Assembly: GCA_021772705.1 (NCBI GenBank)
Contig: JAJFLN010000818.1
Coordinates: 1 to 9,576, forward strand
DNA length: 9,576 nucleotides
DNA from: Candidatus Cloacimonadota bacterium
Lineage (GTDB): Bacteria > Muiribacteriota > UBA6191 > JACPRK01
Direction: 5' to 3'
Of the stretch, positions 1-6,462 are shown one piece after another (the first letter of the stretch is position 1; each line of letters opens with the position of its first letter). A program made the translations under genes and the position numbers. The notes beneath the pieces are model-generated. The model was not told where the DNA came from. It made no database searches and saw nothing but the letters and a program-made list of their open reading frames with translations.

Positions 1-1
1 C

Positions 2-1000
2 TACCAGCGCTGGGAGGAGCTGCGCAGCCAGGATCGCTACCGTCAATACCACCTCTGGGGTGAGGATGCGGTGACGACCCGATTGCCTCCCGGAGTGGTT
101 GCAGGAGGACACGACCAGGACAACGACGAGATCGTGTTCTACGAGCGCGAGCTACTCGTACCCAGGCTGGCTTCGGTACTGATTTTGGACGACGGAGGAT
201 GGTCCCTGGTCGTGTCCGATGCAAACGGGGCCAATCCTGTGCCCGTGTTCACGGAGGAAGACGTGACCGGCCTCAGCGGAATACCGACATATGTCCGATG
301 GACACCGTCAAGTGACGCTCTGCTATATATCGCCGGGTCCATGGCGGGCGGCAGAGAGATATTCGAGTACGAAATGGTCTCGAAGAAGATTCGCCAACTC
401 ACCCATTCAGACGCAAGAGAGGAGCAGTTCGAGCTGGTATTCGGAGGCGAGGAAATCGTCGCGGTTTCATCTGCAGGCGGGGGGAAGTTCGATCTGGCAT
501 TGCTCACCAGGGAGGGTCAGTTCATTCGTGAAGTGGTGACCGGTGTCGAAGACTATCCCTATGTGTACGCCAAAGGAAACAAGGTCTTCTACAAAGAAGG
601 AGGAGGCTTGAACCCTTACCGCTGGTATCAACTTGACTTGCTAACAGACGAGCGCAGTCTTGTGAGTGTTCCAGGGGACGGGGACACGATTTTTCTTGCC
701 CTCTCTCCCGACGGAGGCTTCCTGGCATGCTCACTTCACCGAGGAGGCGCCTACTTTGTGGTCGTCCTGGACTCCGAGACCGGTGAGGAGAAGATGAGTT
801 TCGATGTCATGTACCCCGCCGGTTGGATTGAGTGGAGTGACGACGGCACCAGCTTGCGGTGGCTCGTGTCACCTTGGGGCATTGGATACTCGGTCACAAG
901 TCTGAACGTGGAATCCGGGGAGACACAAACCGTCATTGGATCGACAAAAACCCATGGTGATCGGGCCATCACTTTCGCCTTCTCCCCCATCCCAAAATGA
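2..1000 (+). CDS. TolB/WD40-like beta-propeller protein, 5' end outside window
   Basis: The reading frame is open from base 2, and the 23 codons before the GTG at 71 use typical GC-rich codons (gag, ctg, cgc, cag, tac), so I treat the gene as cut by the window edge. The product is rich in short beta segments with propeller-type motifs, such as SPDGGFLA near residue 215 and WSDDGTSLRW near residue 255 (numbered from the GTG at 71). Such repeats are typical of TolB/PD40 propellers, which usually mediate protein binding; no catalytic residues are evident. The visible part has no signal peptide, which is expected if the N-terminus is missing. The stop overlaps the next start (ATGA at 997-1000), so it is probably cotranslated with the pseudopilins and may be their partner. 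Alternative: a GTG start at 71, preceded by GAGG at 62-65, overlaps by four bases (GTGA) the end of another frame that stops at 72-74. Sampled blocks are lower in GC (28/60, 31/60) than the rest of the window. Confidence 0.7.
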   Translation, partial: YQRWEELRSQDRYRQYHLWGEDAVTTRLPPGVVAGGHDQDNDEIVFYERELLVPRLASVLILDDGGWSLVVSDANGANPVPVFTEEDVTGLSGIPTYVRWTPSSDALLYIAGSMAGGREIFEYEMVSKKIRQLTHSDAREEQFELVFGGEEIVAVSSAGGGKFDLALLTREGQFIREVVTGVEDYPYVYAKGNKVFYKEGGGLNPYRWYQLDLLTDERSLVSVPGDGDTIFLALSPDGGFLACSLHRGGAYFVVVLDSETGEEKMSFDVMYPAGWIEWSDDGTSLRWLVSPWGIGYSVTSLNVESGETQTVIGSTKTHGDRAITFAFSPIPK

Positions 1001-1662
1001 TCATGACCAGAGTCGAGCGGTCAGCCAGGCAGGCATCGAAGTCTACCTGCGATGCGGGCTTCACCTTGGTGGAGATCTTGATCGCCTCCGCCATTCTCAC
1101 GATGGCTCTCATTCCCATCGTCTCCAGCTTCCACACACTCGTGGTGGGATTCAAGAAGACCACCGAATCGACACACGGAGCATTCCTGGCTCAATCCGTC
1201 ATGGAGAACATCCGGTACCGGCTCTACAACTTCGACGCTCGGTACTACGGGCTGAACGACACCGTCGAGGCGCGAGCGGAGGCTCTGGAGCAGCTGCGCT
1301 GGAAGCTGTTCTTCCAGGACCTGGCTGAGACCGAAGGTGGACGTTGGGTGGTGGACAATCCCCAAGGGATCAGCCGGTACTTCATCGAGTTCCAGCACCT
1401 CGAAGGTACAGACCTTCACGCGATCCGTCAGGAGACCAATCCGGCGCTCTGGAAGTCTCTGAAGGACTACTCCGCCGAGGTCCATGTCTTCTTCGACGGC
1501 CTGGATGAGATCTTCGACCCCGACGGGGATGAGAAGCGACAGACCGACATGGCCGGCGTCCGGGTCGTGATCCACTGGATCGACCACGAGGACGTCCATC
1601 GCTCCAGCGAATTCGAGACCGTCCTCACCCGATACCAGTACGAACCCAATGAAGTGCCGTAG
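997..1662 (+). CDS. Prepilin-like protein, PilV/GspI type minor pseudopilin
   Basis: The 221-residue product carries a class III (type IV prepilin) signal: a 21-residue basic leader ending in Gly21, then FTLVEILIASAI with the conserved Glu at +5 (Glu26), then a hydrophobic helix to about residue 50. Prepilin peptidase (PilD/GspO) would cut after Gly21 and methylate Phe22. The post-helix motif AQSVMENIRYR (near residues 65-75) resembles the 'LAQ..ME' region of PilV/GspI minor pilins. These proteins prime assembly of type IV pili or type II secretion pseudopili in the inner membrane and periplasm. The start is ATG at 997, overlapping the previous stop; ATG at 1003 is an alternative. No clear Shine-Dalgarno sequence is visible, so translational coupling is likely. 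The 3' end overlaps the next prepilin gene by 14 bases. Whether it serves a pilus or a secretion system cannot be told from this window. Confidence 0.85.
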   Translation: MIMTRVERSARQASKSTCDAGFTLVEILIASAILTMALIPIVSSFHTLVVGFKKTTESTHGAFLAQSVMENIRYRLYNFDARYYGLNDTVEARAEALEQLRWKLFFQDLAETEGGRWVVDNPQGISRYFIEFQHLEGTDLHAIRQETNPALWKSLKDYSAEVHVFFDGLDEIFDPDGDEKRQTDMAGVRVVIHWIDHEDVHRSSEFETVLTRYQYEPNEVP

Positions 1663-2200
1663 ATCACATCTCCCTCTGCAGAGCTTCACTCTGATCGAGG
1701 TACTCCTTGCAGCGGCCCTCATGTCGGTCCTGCTGGGAGGCGTGTACTCCCTCTGGACGGTGAGCGAAAAGTCGGGCAAGAAGCTCTCCACGAGCGGCGT
1801 CCAGATGCAGGAGATTCGGCTGGGCGTCAAGAAGATGATGAATGAGCTTCAGGAAGGGCTGGCCCTCTATTATCCTCATCCCGGAGGTCTCACGCAGAGA
1901 GGCGTCGGTTTCCTCAACGCACGAGGCGAGGTCATCATGTACTACGAGCACCTCTCGGCCGACGAGACAGGCAAGGCCATCTGGCGGGCCGATCTCAACG
2001 CCGGGACAGCCGAGGAGCTGATCCGGGACGTCGCCTGGCTCCGGACGACGGTCCTGCCAGCCGCAAGGGGCAAGGAGGCGAGCTGCGTCAACCTCGATGT
2101 CAGCCTCTTCGGGCAGTCCGCCACGGGCACCACGACAGCCCAGTACAACGTCGTCACCTCAGTCTTCCTCCGCGGCCTCCAACGGGATGTCCCGGAGTGA
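1649..2200 (+). CDS. Prepilin-like protein, PilW/GspJ type minor pseudopilin
   Basis: The 183-residue product has a short basic leader (KCRR), then SFTLIEVLLAAALMSVLLGG. This is a prepilin N-terminus with the invariant Glu at +5 (Glu17) and a hydrophobic helix from about residue 13 to 35. The residue before the predicted cut is Ser12, where Gly is normal. The rest, with MMNELQEGLALYY and later beta segments, fits the PilW/GspJ group of minor pseudopilins, which form the tip complex with the GspI/PilV type. The gene starts 14 bases inside the previous one, so coupled translation is likely, and no separate ribosome binding site is visible. It is the last gene of the + strand operon and faces the convergent operon. 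The family call rests on the N-terminus and gene order; the C-terminal domain is not diagnostic. Confidence 0.83.
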   Translation: MKCRRSHLPLQSFTLIEVLLAAALMSVLLGGVYSLWTVSEKSGKKLSTSGVQMQEIRLGVKKMMNELQEGLALYYPHPGGLTQRGVGFLNARGEVIMYYEHLSADETGKAIWRADLNAGTAEELIRDVAWLRTTVLPAARGKEASCVNLDVSLFGQSATGTTTAQYNVVTSVFLRGLQRDVPE

Positions 2201-2209
2201 GGTGAGGAT

Positions 2210-2240
2210 GGGAGGCACGCAACCGGGGGTGCGGTCTCCC
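2210..2240 (+). terminator. Weak hairpin after the pilin operon
   Basis: GGGAG (2210-2214) and GCAC (2215-2218) can pair with CTCCC (2236-2240) and GTGC (2229-2232), with a 3-base bulge (GGT). No T-tract follows, so if it terminates transcription it is not a classic intrinsic terminator. It lies 9 bp after the last stop codon, in the convergent gap. Confidence 0.25.
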
Positions 2241-2265
2241 ACAGGAGGCGGCCTTCATTCGTCCT

Positions 2266-2289
2266 GGCAACCCCACTAGCGGGACCGCC
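2266..2289 (-). terminator. Weak GU-containing hairpin after the response regulator gene
   Basis: Read on the - strand, GGCGGTCCC (2289-2281) can pair with GGGGTTGCC (2274-2266) as nine pairs, three of them G-U. Because of those wobbles it folds well only as - strand RNA. It starts a few bases after the stop codon at 2295-2297. There is no U-tract after it, so its role in ending the five-gene operon is uncertain. Confidence 0.25.
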
Positions 2290-2294
2290 AAAAC

Positions 2295-3191
2295 TCAGCC
2301 CATCTCGATGGCTCGGCGGGCGGCCCAGTCGATGTGTTCCAGCAACCGGGTCTCGTCGACGGGGCGCTCCAGGCAGAGCGTCGCGCCGGCAGCCAGGAAG
2401 CTGTCCTTCAGCGTGGTCTGCTGTGGCGAGACGAAGGGGATGAGCGTCAGGGGCCGCCTGACGGCCAGGGCCGCCCTGCGGATCTGCTCCACCAGACGGG
2501 TGGCGGGCTCGAGCATGAGATGCAGATTCAGGAGCACGATGTCCACGGGATGGCTGGCAAAGGGGACCAGGGCCCGCTCCACCCGAGGGCACTGAAGCAC
2601 GTGATAGCCCCGCATCAGGAGGGGGACGGCCACGGGGCCGGTCTCGGAGTCCTCGCCTCCGATCAACAGAATCGGATTGGAGTAAGTGTTCGGCAGATCC
2701 GGTTGCTGCAGCTGGGTGTCGTCCTGCGCCGCCGGCTCCTTGCGAGCCTGGCTGATTCGATCTCTCAGGTCCCTGGAGGTCTCCATGGTCTCCGGGTCTC
2801 TGGCCTGCTGCAGCTGGGCCACGCAGCGCTGAAGCATGGGCAGGATTCCGTCCCGGGTGATCGGTTTCGTCATGTAGAAGAAGGCGCCGGCCTTCAGGGC
2901 TGCCATTGCCGTGCTTCGATCCGCCTGTCCCGTGAGGACGAAGATCATCACCTGTCGTCCCAGGGTGCTTTCCTGCTCGGTGATGGCGGCCATCACTTCC
3001 AGACCGCTCATCTCGGGCATCACCATGTCGAGCAGCACGATCTCGATGCGGCTGCTCCTCAAGATGTCCAGCACCTGGGTCGGGTCCGTCGTCGACTGGA
3101 CCTCGTAGCCGCATTCCTGAAGGACGTCCCGGGCCATCTCGACGGACAGTTCACTGTCGTCGACGATCAGTATGGGCTGGGTGTAACTCAT
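2295..3191 (-). CDS. Double-receiver response regulator (REC plus degenerate REC)
   Basis: The 298-residue protein has two receiver (CheY-like) domains and no recognisable DNA-binding or enzymatic output. The first domain (about residues 5-125) has all key residues: acidic pair Asp11-Asp12, phospho-acceptor Asp55 in VLLDMVMPEMSG, Thr87 and Lys109 in TKPI. It should therefore accept phosphate from a histidine kinase. A Gln/Asp-rich linker (about 126-170) leads to the second domain (about 172-298), which keeps the fold pattern but has Asn222 in the acceptor position (DIVLLNLHL) and Arg276 where Lys is expected (LERPV), so it is probably a pseudo-receiver. The start is ATG at 3191, with only a distant GGAG upstream. 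It is the last gene of the envelope operon, 43 bp after the barrel gene, with no promoter visible in the gap. No kinase is in the window. Signalling probably passes through protein-protein contact. Confidence 0.9.
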   Translation of the reverse strand: MSYTQPILIVDDSELSVEMARDVLQECGYEVQSTTDPTQVLDILRSSRIEIVLLDMVMPEMSGLEVMAAITEQESTLGRQVMIFVLTGQADRSTAMAALKAGAFFYMTKPITRDGILPMLQRCVAQLQQARDPETMETSRDLRDRISQARKEPAAQDDTQLQQPDLPNTYSNPILLIGGEDSETGPVAVPLLMRGYHVLQCPRVERALVPFASHPVDIVLLNLHLMLEPATRLVEQIRRAALAVRRPLTLIPFVSPQQTTLKDSFLAAGATLCLERPVDETRLLEHIDWAARRAIEMG

Positions 3192-3234
3192 GAAAATCGA
3201 GGGACTCCAGTTTCGATCTTAGCTCTCGGCAGGG

Positions 3235-4272
3235 TTAGAATGGCAGCCGCATGCTGACGAAGTGTTCCTTCACCACCGTGCCGTTGAAGAAGCTGTAGTC
3301 GAGCTTGAAGTCGTCGAAGAAGTGCAGCCCGAAGCCGAGTGTCAGCACGCCGCCGTCGGAGCCCAGTCTCAGGGCAAAATCGTTCTCCAGGAACTGTCGC
3401 TCCACTCCGATCCTCAACTTCTGATCTATGGCCCTGCTGGCGTTGAACACGTTCATCACGTCGGCGGCGAAGATGGTCTCTCTCTTCTCGCCCAGGGTGT
3501 AGGCCCCCCCCACGTTGGTGACGAAGCTGTTGGCCCGGGCGCCGATGGTGCCGCCGGATCGGGAGCTGATGACCGAGCCGAGGACGGTGCCGATGCTTAG
3601 CCGGGGGTTGGCCTTGTAGAAGAGGCTGAAGTCCAGGTCGAAGGTGTTCTGCTTGCCGCTGGTCCTGAGGGAGGGGATCTGGCGCTCCAGGTCGACGAAA
3701 CGGACGGCCATGCCGCCGTAGAGCTCCGGTCTCCGGGTGAGCCTCTCGGCGATGGGGAACCGGGTCGACACGGCGGCCGTGGCGGTGAAGATGTCGTCGT
3801 CAGTGGCGGGGACGAAGCCCCGGATGGTGTTCAGGCTCAGGGTCCGCTCCTCACGCAGCAGGCCGATGCCCCAGGAGTAGTTCGAGACCCGCTCCGGCCG
3901 CGTCTTCAGCTCGTAGTCCGCCTCGAGGTAATCCTCCAGGGTGAGCCGCTCCTTGCCCGTGGTCTGGTAGATCTTGCCCACGTAGGCGAAGTGGTCCGTC
4001 CGGAAGTCGTCCCGGCGGGCCACGTTGGCGCCGACCTGGACCATGCTCTTCTCGATCTGGTGCATGCCCGCCGGGTTGGTGAAGACCGAGTTTTCGTCGT
4101 CGGCGACGGCGATGAAGGCACCGCCCAGAGCCCGGGCGCGGGCGCCGAGAGCCATGGCAGGAGGGGACGTGGCCGCCGTCAGCAGAGCCAGAAGGCAGAA
4201 CCAGATCAGCGTCGAGGGCGTCCGTCCCGGATGGAATGGGGCCGAGGGGATATGGGTTTGCATCGTCTTCAT
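3235..4272 (-). CDS. PorV/UPF0164/FadL-like outer-membrane beta-barrel protein
   Basis: The 345-residue product has an N-terminal hydrophobic signal (about residues 20-41, likely cleaved after Ala41 in AMA). Next comes LGGAFIAVADDENSVFTNPAG (residues 49-69), the N-terminal signature shared by PorV/PorQ, UPF0164 and OmpP1/FadL-type barrels, in which a DD..A/SV..NPAG segment plugs or lines the barrel. The rest alternates polar and hydrophobic residues as in beta strands and ends in Phe (MRLPF), a usual outer-membrane insertion signal. The likely role is an outer-membrane channel or surface-protein shuttle. PorV serves type IX secretion in Bacteroidota, but no other type IX component is seen here, so I do not call this PorV. 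The start is ATG at 4272, 4 bp after the previous stop (4277-4279); ATG at 4263 is an alternative. The tight spacing indicates co-expression with the lipoproteins. Confidence 0.8.
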   Translation of the reverse strand: MKTMQTHIPSAPFHPGRTPSTLIWFCLLALLTAATSPPAMALGARARALGGAFIAVADDENSVFTNPAGMHQIEKSMVQVGANVARRDDFRTDHFAYVGKIYQTTGKERLTLEDYLEADYELKTRPERVSNYSWGIGLLREERTLSLNTIRGFVPATDDDIFTATAAVSTRFPIAERLTRRPELYGGMAVRFVDLERQIPSLRTSGKQNTFDLDFSLFYKANPRLSIGTVLGSVISSRSGGTIGARANSFVTNVGGAYTLGEKRETIFAADVMNVFNASRAIDQKLRIGVERQFLENDFALRLGSDGGVLTLGFGLHFFDDFKLDYSFFNGTVVKEHFVSMRLPF

Positions 4273-4276
4273 GGGG

Positions 4277-5665
4277 TCACCGGTTCCTTGGAACGTTCAG
4301 GAAGAGATCTTCCGGACTGCCGGAGAAGCTCTCCATCCGGTAGCGTCGGGTCGGTTGGAGTATCGAAGGGGAGGCGGCTGGCTCTGGCTGATAGCCTGCC
4401 TGGCCGGCCAGGGGCTGTCCCTGGATGGCCGGATCGGGATGCTGTCGAGGCAGACCGTAGCGGGCTGCTTCCCCCTGGATTGGCATGGGAGCGTGGCGCC
4501 CCGGGGGCGGGGACTCGTGGACCCGCGCTGCTGGGGCCGAACCATAGGCCTGGGCAGTCTGTGCCGGCGGCGCCGGGAACCTGTTCTCCCGGGCCACGGG
4601 CTGGAACTGGCCCGGGAATGGCAGCTGGGTCATGGCCGGCATGGCGGCTGGCGCCTGCCTGATCGGAACCTCTCCGGGAGCCCGGGCAATGGGCTGCATC
4701 GGTGGCGGTCCCGCAGCTCTCCGGGACCGATTGGGACCCGAGTGTCTGCTGGCGATGGCGGGAGCGCTGGCGCTGTAGATGAAGGGGACCGTGGCCAGCC
4801 GGGAGTCCCCGGCGTTTGGCCGAGCGTCGTAGTCGCGCAGCCAGTCACGCTGGGCCTCCTCCGAGGAAGCCAGGAGGTCGATCACATTTGGATTCCCCAG
4901 GTAGTCCGATCCTCCGCCGAAGTTCTCCGTGGTGGGGAACTTCTGAACCCGGCCGTTCTGGAACTGACCGTTGGCCAGGTTCTGGGAGTCGAATGGCAGC
5001 ATCATCACCTGGTAGCCCCAGTGCGGCTGGGGCTGGCCGATGTTGGCTTTCGGGACCTTGACGATGAAGTCGTAGCCCTCGACGAAGACCACTCGAGGGA
5101 TGTAGATCTTCGGCTTCAAGTGGACCAGCCCCAGGTCGTTGGTCCGGCCCTCGATCAGCCGCCGGACGTCGAGGCTGCGATTCGGCGTCACCAGGATCAT
5201 CTGCTCCCAGCCGGCCTCCTCGGTGAAGTTCACCCATCGGCCCGGCAAGGTTCGCGTGACGCCGCTGCCCTTCTTCCGGTCCTTGTCGATGTAGATGTCC
5301 ATCAACTGCAGGAACCAGCCCTTGGCCTCGGAGGAGCCGTCCCGGCGGAACTTCTGGATCGGCCGTCGCGTGGTGATCCGGAAGATGACGTTGGCGCCGC
5401 CGTCCTCAACCTGGAAGTTGGTGATGTCGAAGAAGCCTTCCCGATTGTCGAACTTCAGGGGGTACAGGTAGGTGCCAGGTCCCCGATCGTCGCCCTTGGG
5501 GTCCTTCATGGCGAAGTAGACCTTCCGGTCTCCCTGATGGATACCAGCCTGGGGGCTGTAGACGGGGGGAACACTCCTGGCGGAGCAACCGGCCAGAGAG
5601 AGGGCGGCCATGGCGGCCGCGACGAGCATGGGAAAGTGGTTCTTCTGTCTCATGGGCATCTGCAT
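4277..5665 (-). CDS. Lipoprotein with glucodextranase C-terminal (CBM9/DOMON-like) domain and Pro-rich tail
   Basis: The 462-residue product begins with a lipoprotein signal: a charged start, a hydrophobic stretch, then the lipobox LAGC (Cys27). Residue +2 is Ser, compatible with outer-membrane sorting in many diderms. Residues about 50-298 match the non-catalytic C-terminal module of glucodextranase (Glucodextran_C, a CBM9/DOMON-like sandwich also described as SLH-like). Recognisable pieces are DPKGDDRGPGTYLYP, FDITNFQVEDGGANVIFRI, QLMDIYID, LPGRWVNF, WGYQVMMLPFDS, a GGG motif before NPNVIDLL, and LATVPFI. No glycoside hydrolase domain is attached. Residues about 299-440 are Pro/Ala/Gln/Arg-rich and probably disordered, followed by a less biased end with ESFSGSPEDLFLNVP. 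The start is ATG at 5665, sharing one base with the previous stop (TGATG); GTG at 5668 would add one residue. It probably binds a glycan or another envelope partner. The domain call comes from remembered family motifs. Confidence 0.8.
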   Translation of the reverse strand: MQMPMRQKNHFPMLVAAAMAALSLAGCSARSVPPVYSPQAGIHQGDRKVYFAMKDPKGDDRGPGTYLYPLKFDNREGFFDITNFQVEDGGANVIFRITTRRPIQKFRRDGSSEAKGWFLQLMDIYIDKDRKKGSGVTRTLPGRWVNFTEEAGWEQMILVTPNRSLDVRRLIEGRTNDLGLVHLKPKIYIPRVVFVEGYDFIVKVPKANIGQPQPHWGYQVMMLPFDSQNLANGQFQNGRVQKFPTTENFGGGSDYLGNPNVIDLLASSEEAQRDWLRDYDARPNAGDSRLATVPFIYSASAPAIASRHSGPNRSRRAAGPPPMQPIARAPGEVPIRQAPAAMPAMTQLPFPGQFQPVARENRFPAPPAQTAQAYGSAPAARVHESPPPGRHAPMPIQGEAARYGLPRQHPDPAIQGQPLAGQAGYQPEPAASPSILQPTRRYRMESFSGSPEDLFLNVPRNR

Positions 5666-6462
5666 CACTTGATCACGATCGCGGATCGATCGTCATCGGA
5701 GAGCTCCTCGTAGGGATCTCGCCGGATGACCTCGTCCTTGTTGATGATGAATCCATACTTGAGTGTGTCGCCGGAGAAGCTGCTCAGGGACTGATCGATC
5801 CGGCTCCAGACGCCGTCGCCGGCGATCCGGTCGCCGCTCAGCTGAATGCCGGCCGTGGCGGGATCGATGTCGAACTGACTGCCATCGTCGAAGAGGGGCC
5901 TGGCGCCGTCCTGGGGATTGAAGTCATTGAAGTCGCCCACCACATCGACGGAGGAGAGGGCGCCGAAGTCGGCCTCGAAGAGCAGGAACACGGCCGTCGC
6001 GGCGGTCTTGGGAATCAGCTGATGCAGGGAGTCCGTCAGGATCGGGTCCGTGGGGCCGAACCGTCCGGAGTCCAGGTTGACCTCGAACTGGGTGATTGTC
6101 TTCCCTGCCTCCGGCACATCCACGATCCCCCAGCCGATGTCATAGTCCTGTCCTCGGGCGACGACGAACTGGCGGCCCGTGTGACGGGTGACGATGTTGA
6201 AGTCTCCCTCGACGTCACAGAATCCCAGATCGCTGGTGGCCGGGAAGGGACCGAGGAGTTCGACCCGGTTGATGTTGGTGCCCGAGCCGACCAGGTTCGC
6301 CCGAATTCCCACTGTCGAGAGAGGGAAGGGCACGGTGATCCTGGCCTGGATGGCCGACGTGGGGGTTACGACACCATCCTGGATGCATCCGCCCAGGAGG
6401 ATCGGAATCGTCAGCAGCAGCATCGCCGCCAGGCAGGTTGTACTGGTAGGTGAGGTTCGCAT
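5665..6462 (-). CDS. Lipoprotein with CBM48/isoamylase-N-like beta-sandwich domain
   Basis: The 265-residue product has a clear lipoprotein signal, with a hydrophobic run and LLGGC (Cys26). The middle (about 36-150) contains beta segments I cannot assign; it may be a separate sandwich domain. The C-terminal part (about 155-265) carries the E-set/CBM48 pattern: VDVVGDFNDFNP (173-183), FDDG (191-194), AGDGVWSR (214-221), LKYGFIINK and a late DPYEE. This matches the GDFN.W...L.DDG..GDGVW arrangement of glycogen-binding and isoamylase N-terminal domains. The usual Trp after GDFN is Phe here (GDFNDF), so glycan binding may be altered. No enzyme domain is present. The start ATG at 6462 shares its A with the stop of the upstream SLH-barrel gene (TGATG), and its own stop overlaps the next lipoprotein in the same way, so the three are probably made in fixed ratio. 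Function is unknown; structural or glycan-binding roles are both possible. Confidence 0.75.
   Translation of the reverse strand: MRTSPTSTTCLAAMLLLTIPILLGGCIQDGVVTPTSAIQARITVPFPLSTVGIRANLVGSGTNINRVELLGPFPATSDLGFCDVEGDFNIVTRHTGRQFVVARGQDYDIGWGIVDVPEAGKTITQFEVNLDSGRFGPTDPILTDSLHQLIPKTAATAVFLLFEADFGALSSVDVVGDFNDFNPQDGARPLFDDGSQFDIDPATAGIQLSGDRIAGDGVWSRIDQSLSSFSGDTLKYGFIINKDEVIRRDPYEELSDDDRSAIVIK

Noticed and set aside
1942..3114. 390-codon - strand frame overlapping the response regulator and the second pseudopilin
   Set aside because: It is a frame-shifted shadow of the double-receiver gene; the product is Gly/Arg/Pro/His-rich with no motif.
3235..4272. Calling the barrel gene porV and inferring a type IX secretion system
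   Set aside because: The N-terminal motif is shared by several barrel families and no other type IX component or C-terminal sorting domain is visible in the window.
4025..5713. Long open frame on the + strand (562 codons) opposite the lipoprotein genes
   Set aside because: It is antisense to two genes with clear lipoprotein signals and domain motifs. Its protein is low-complexity and has no recognisable domain, as expected for a stop-poor shadow frame in GC-rich DNA.
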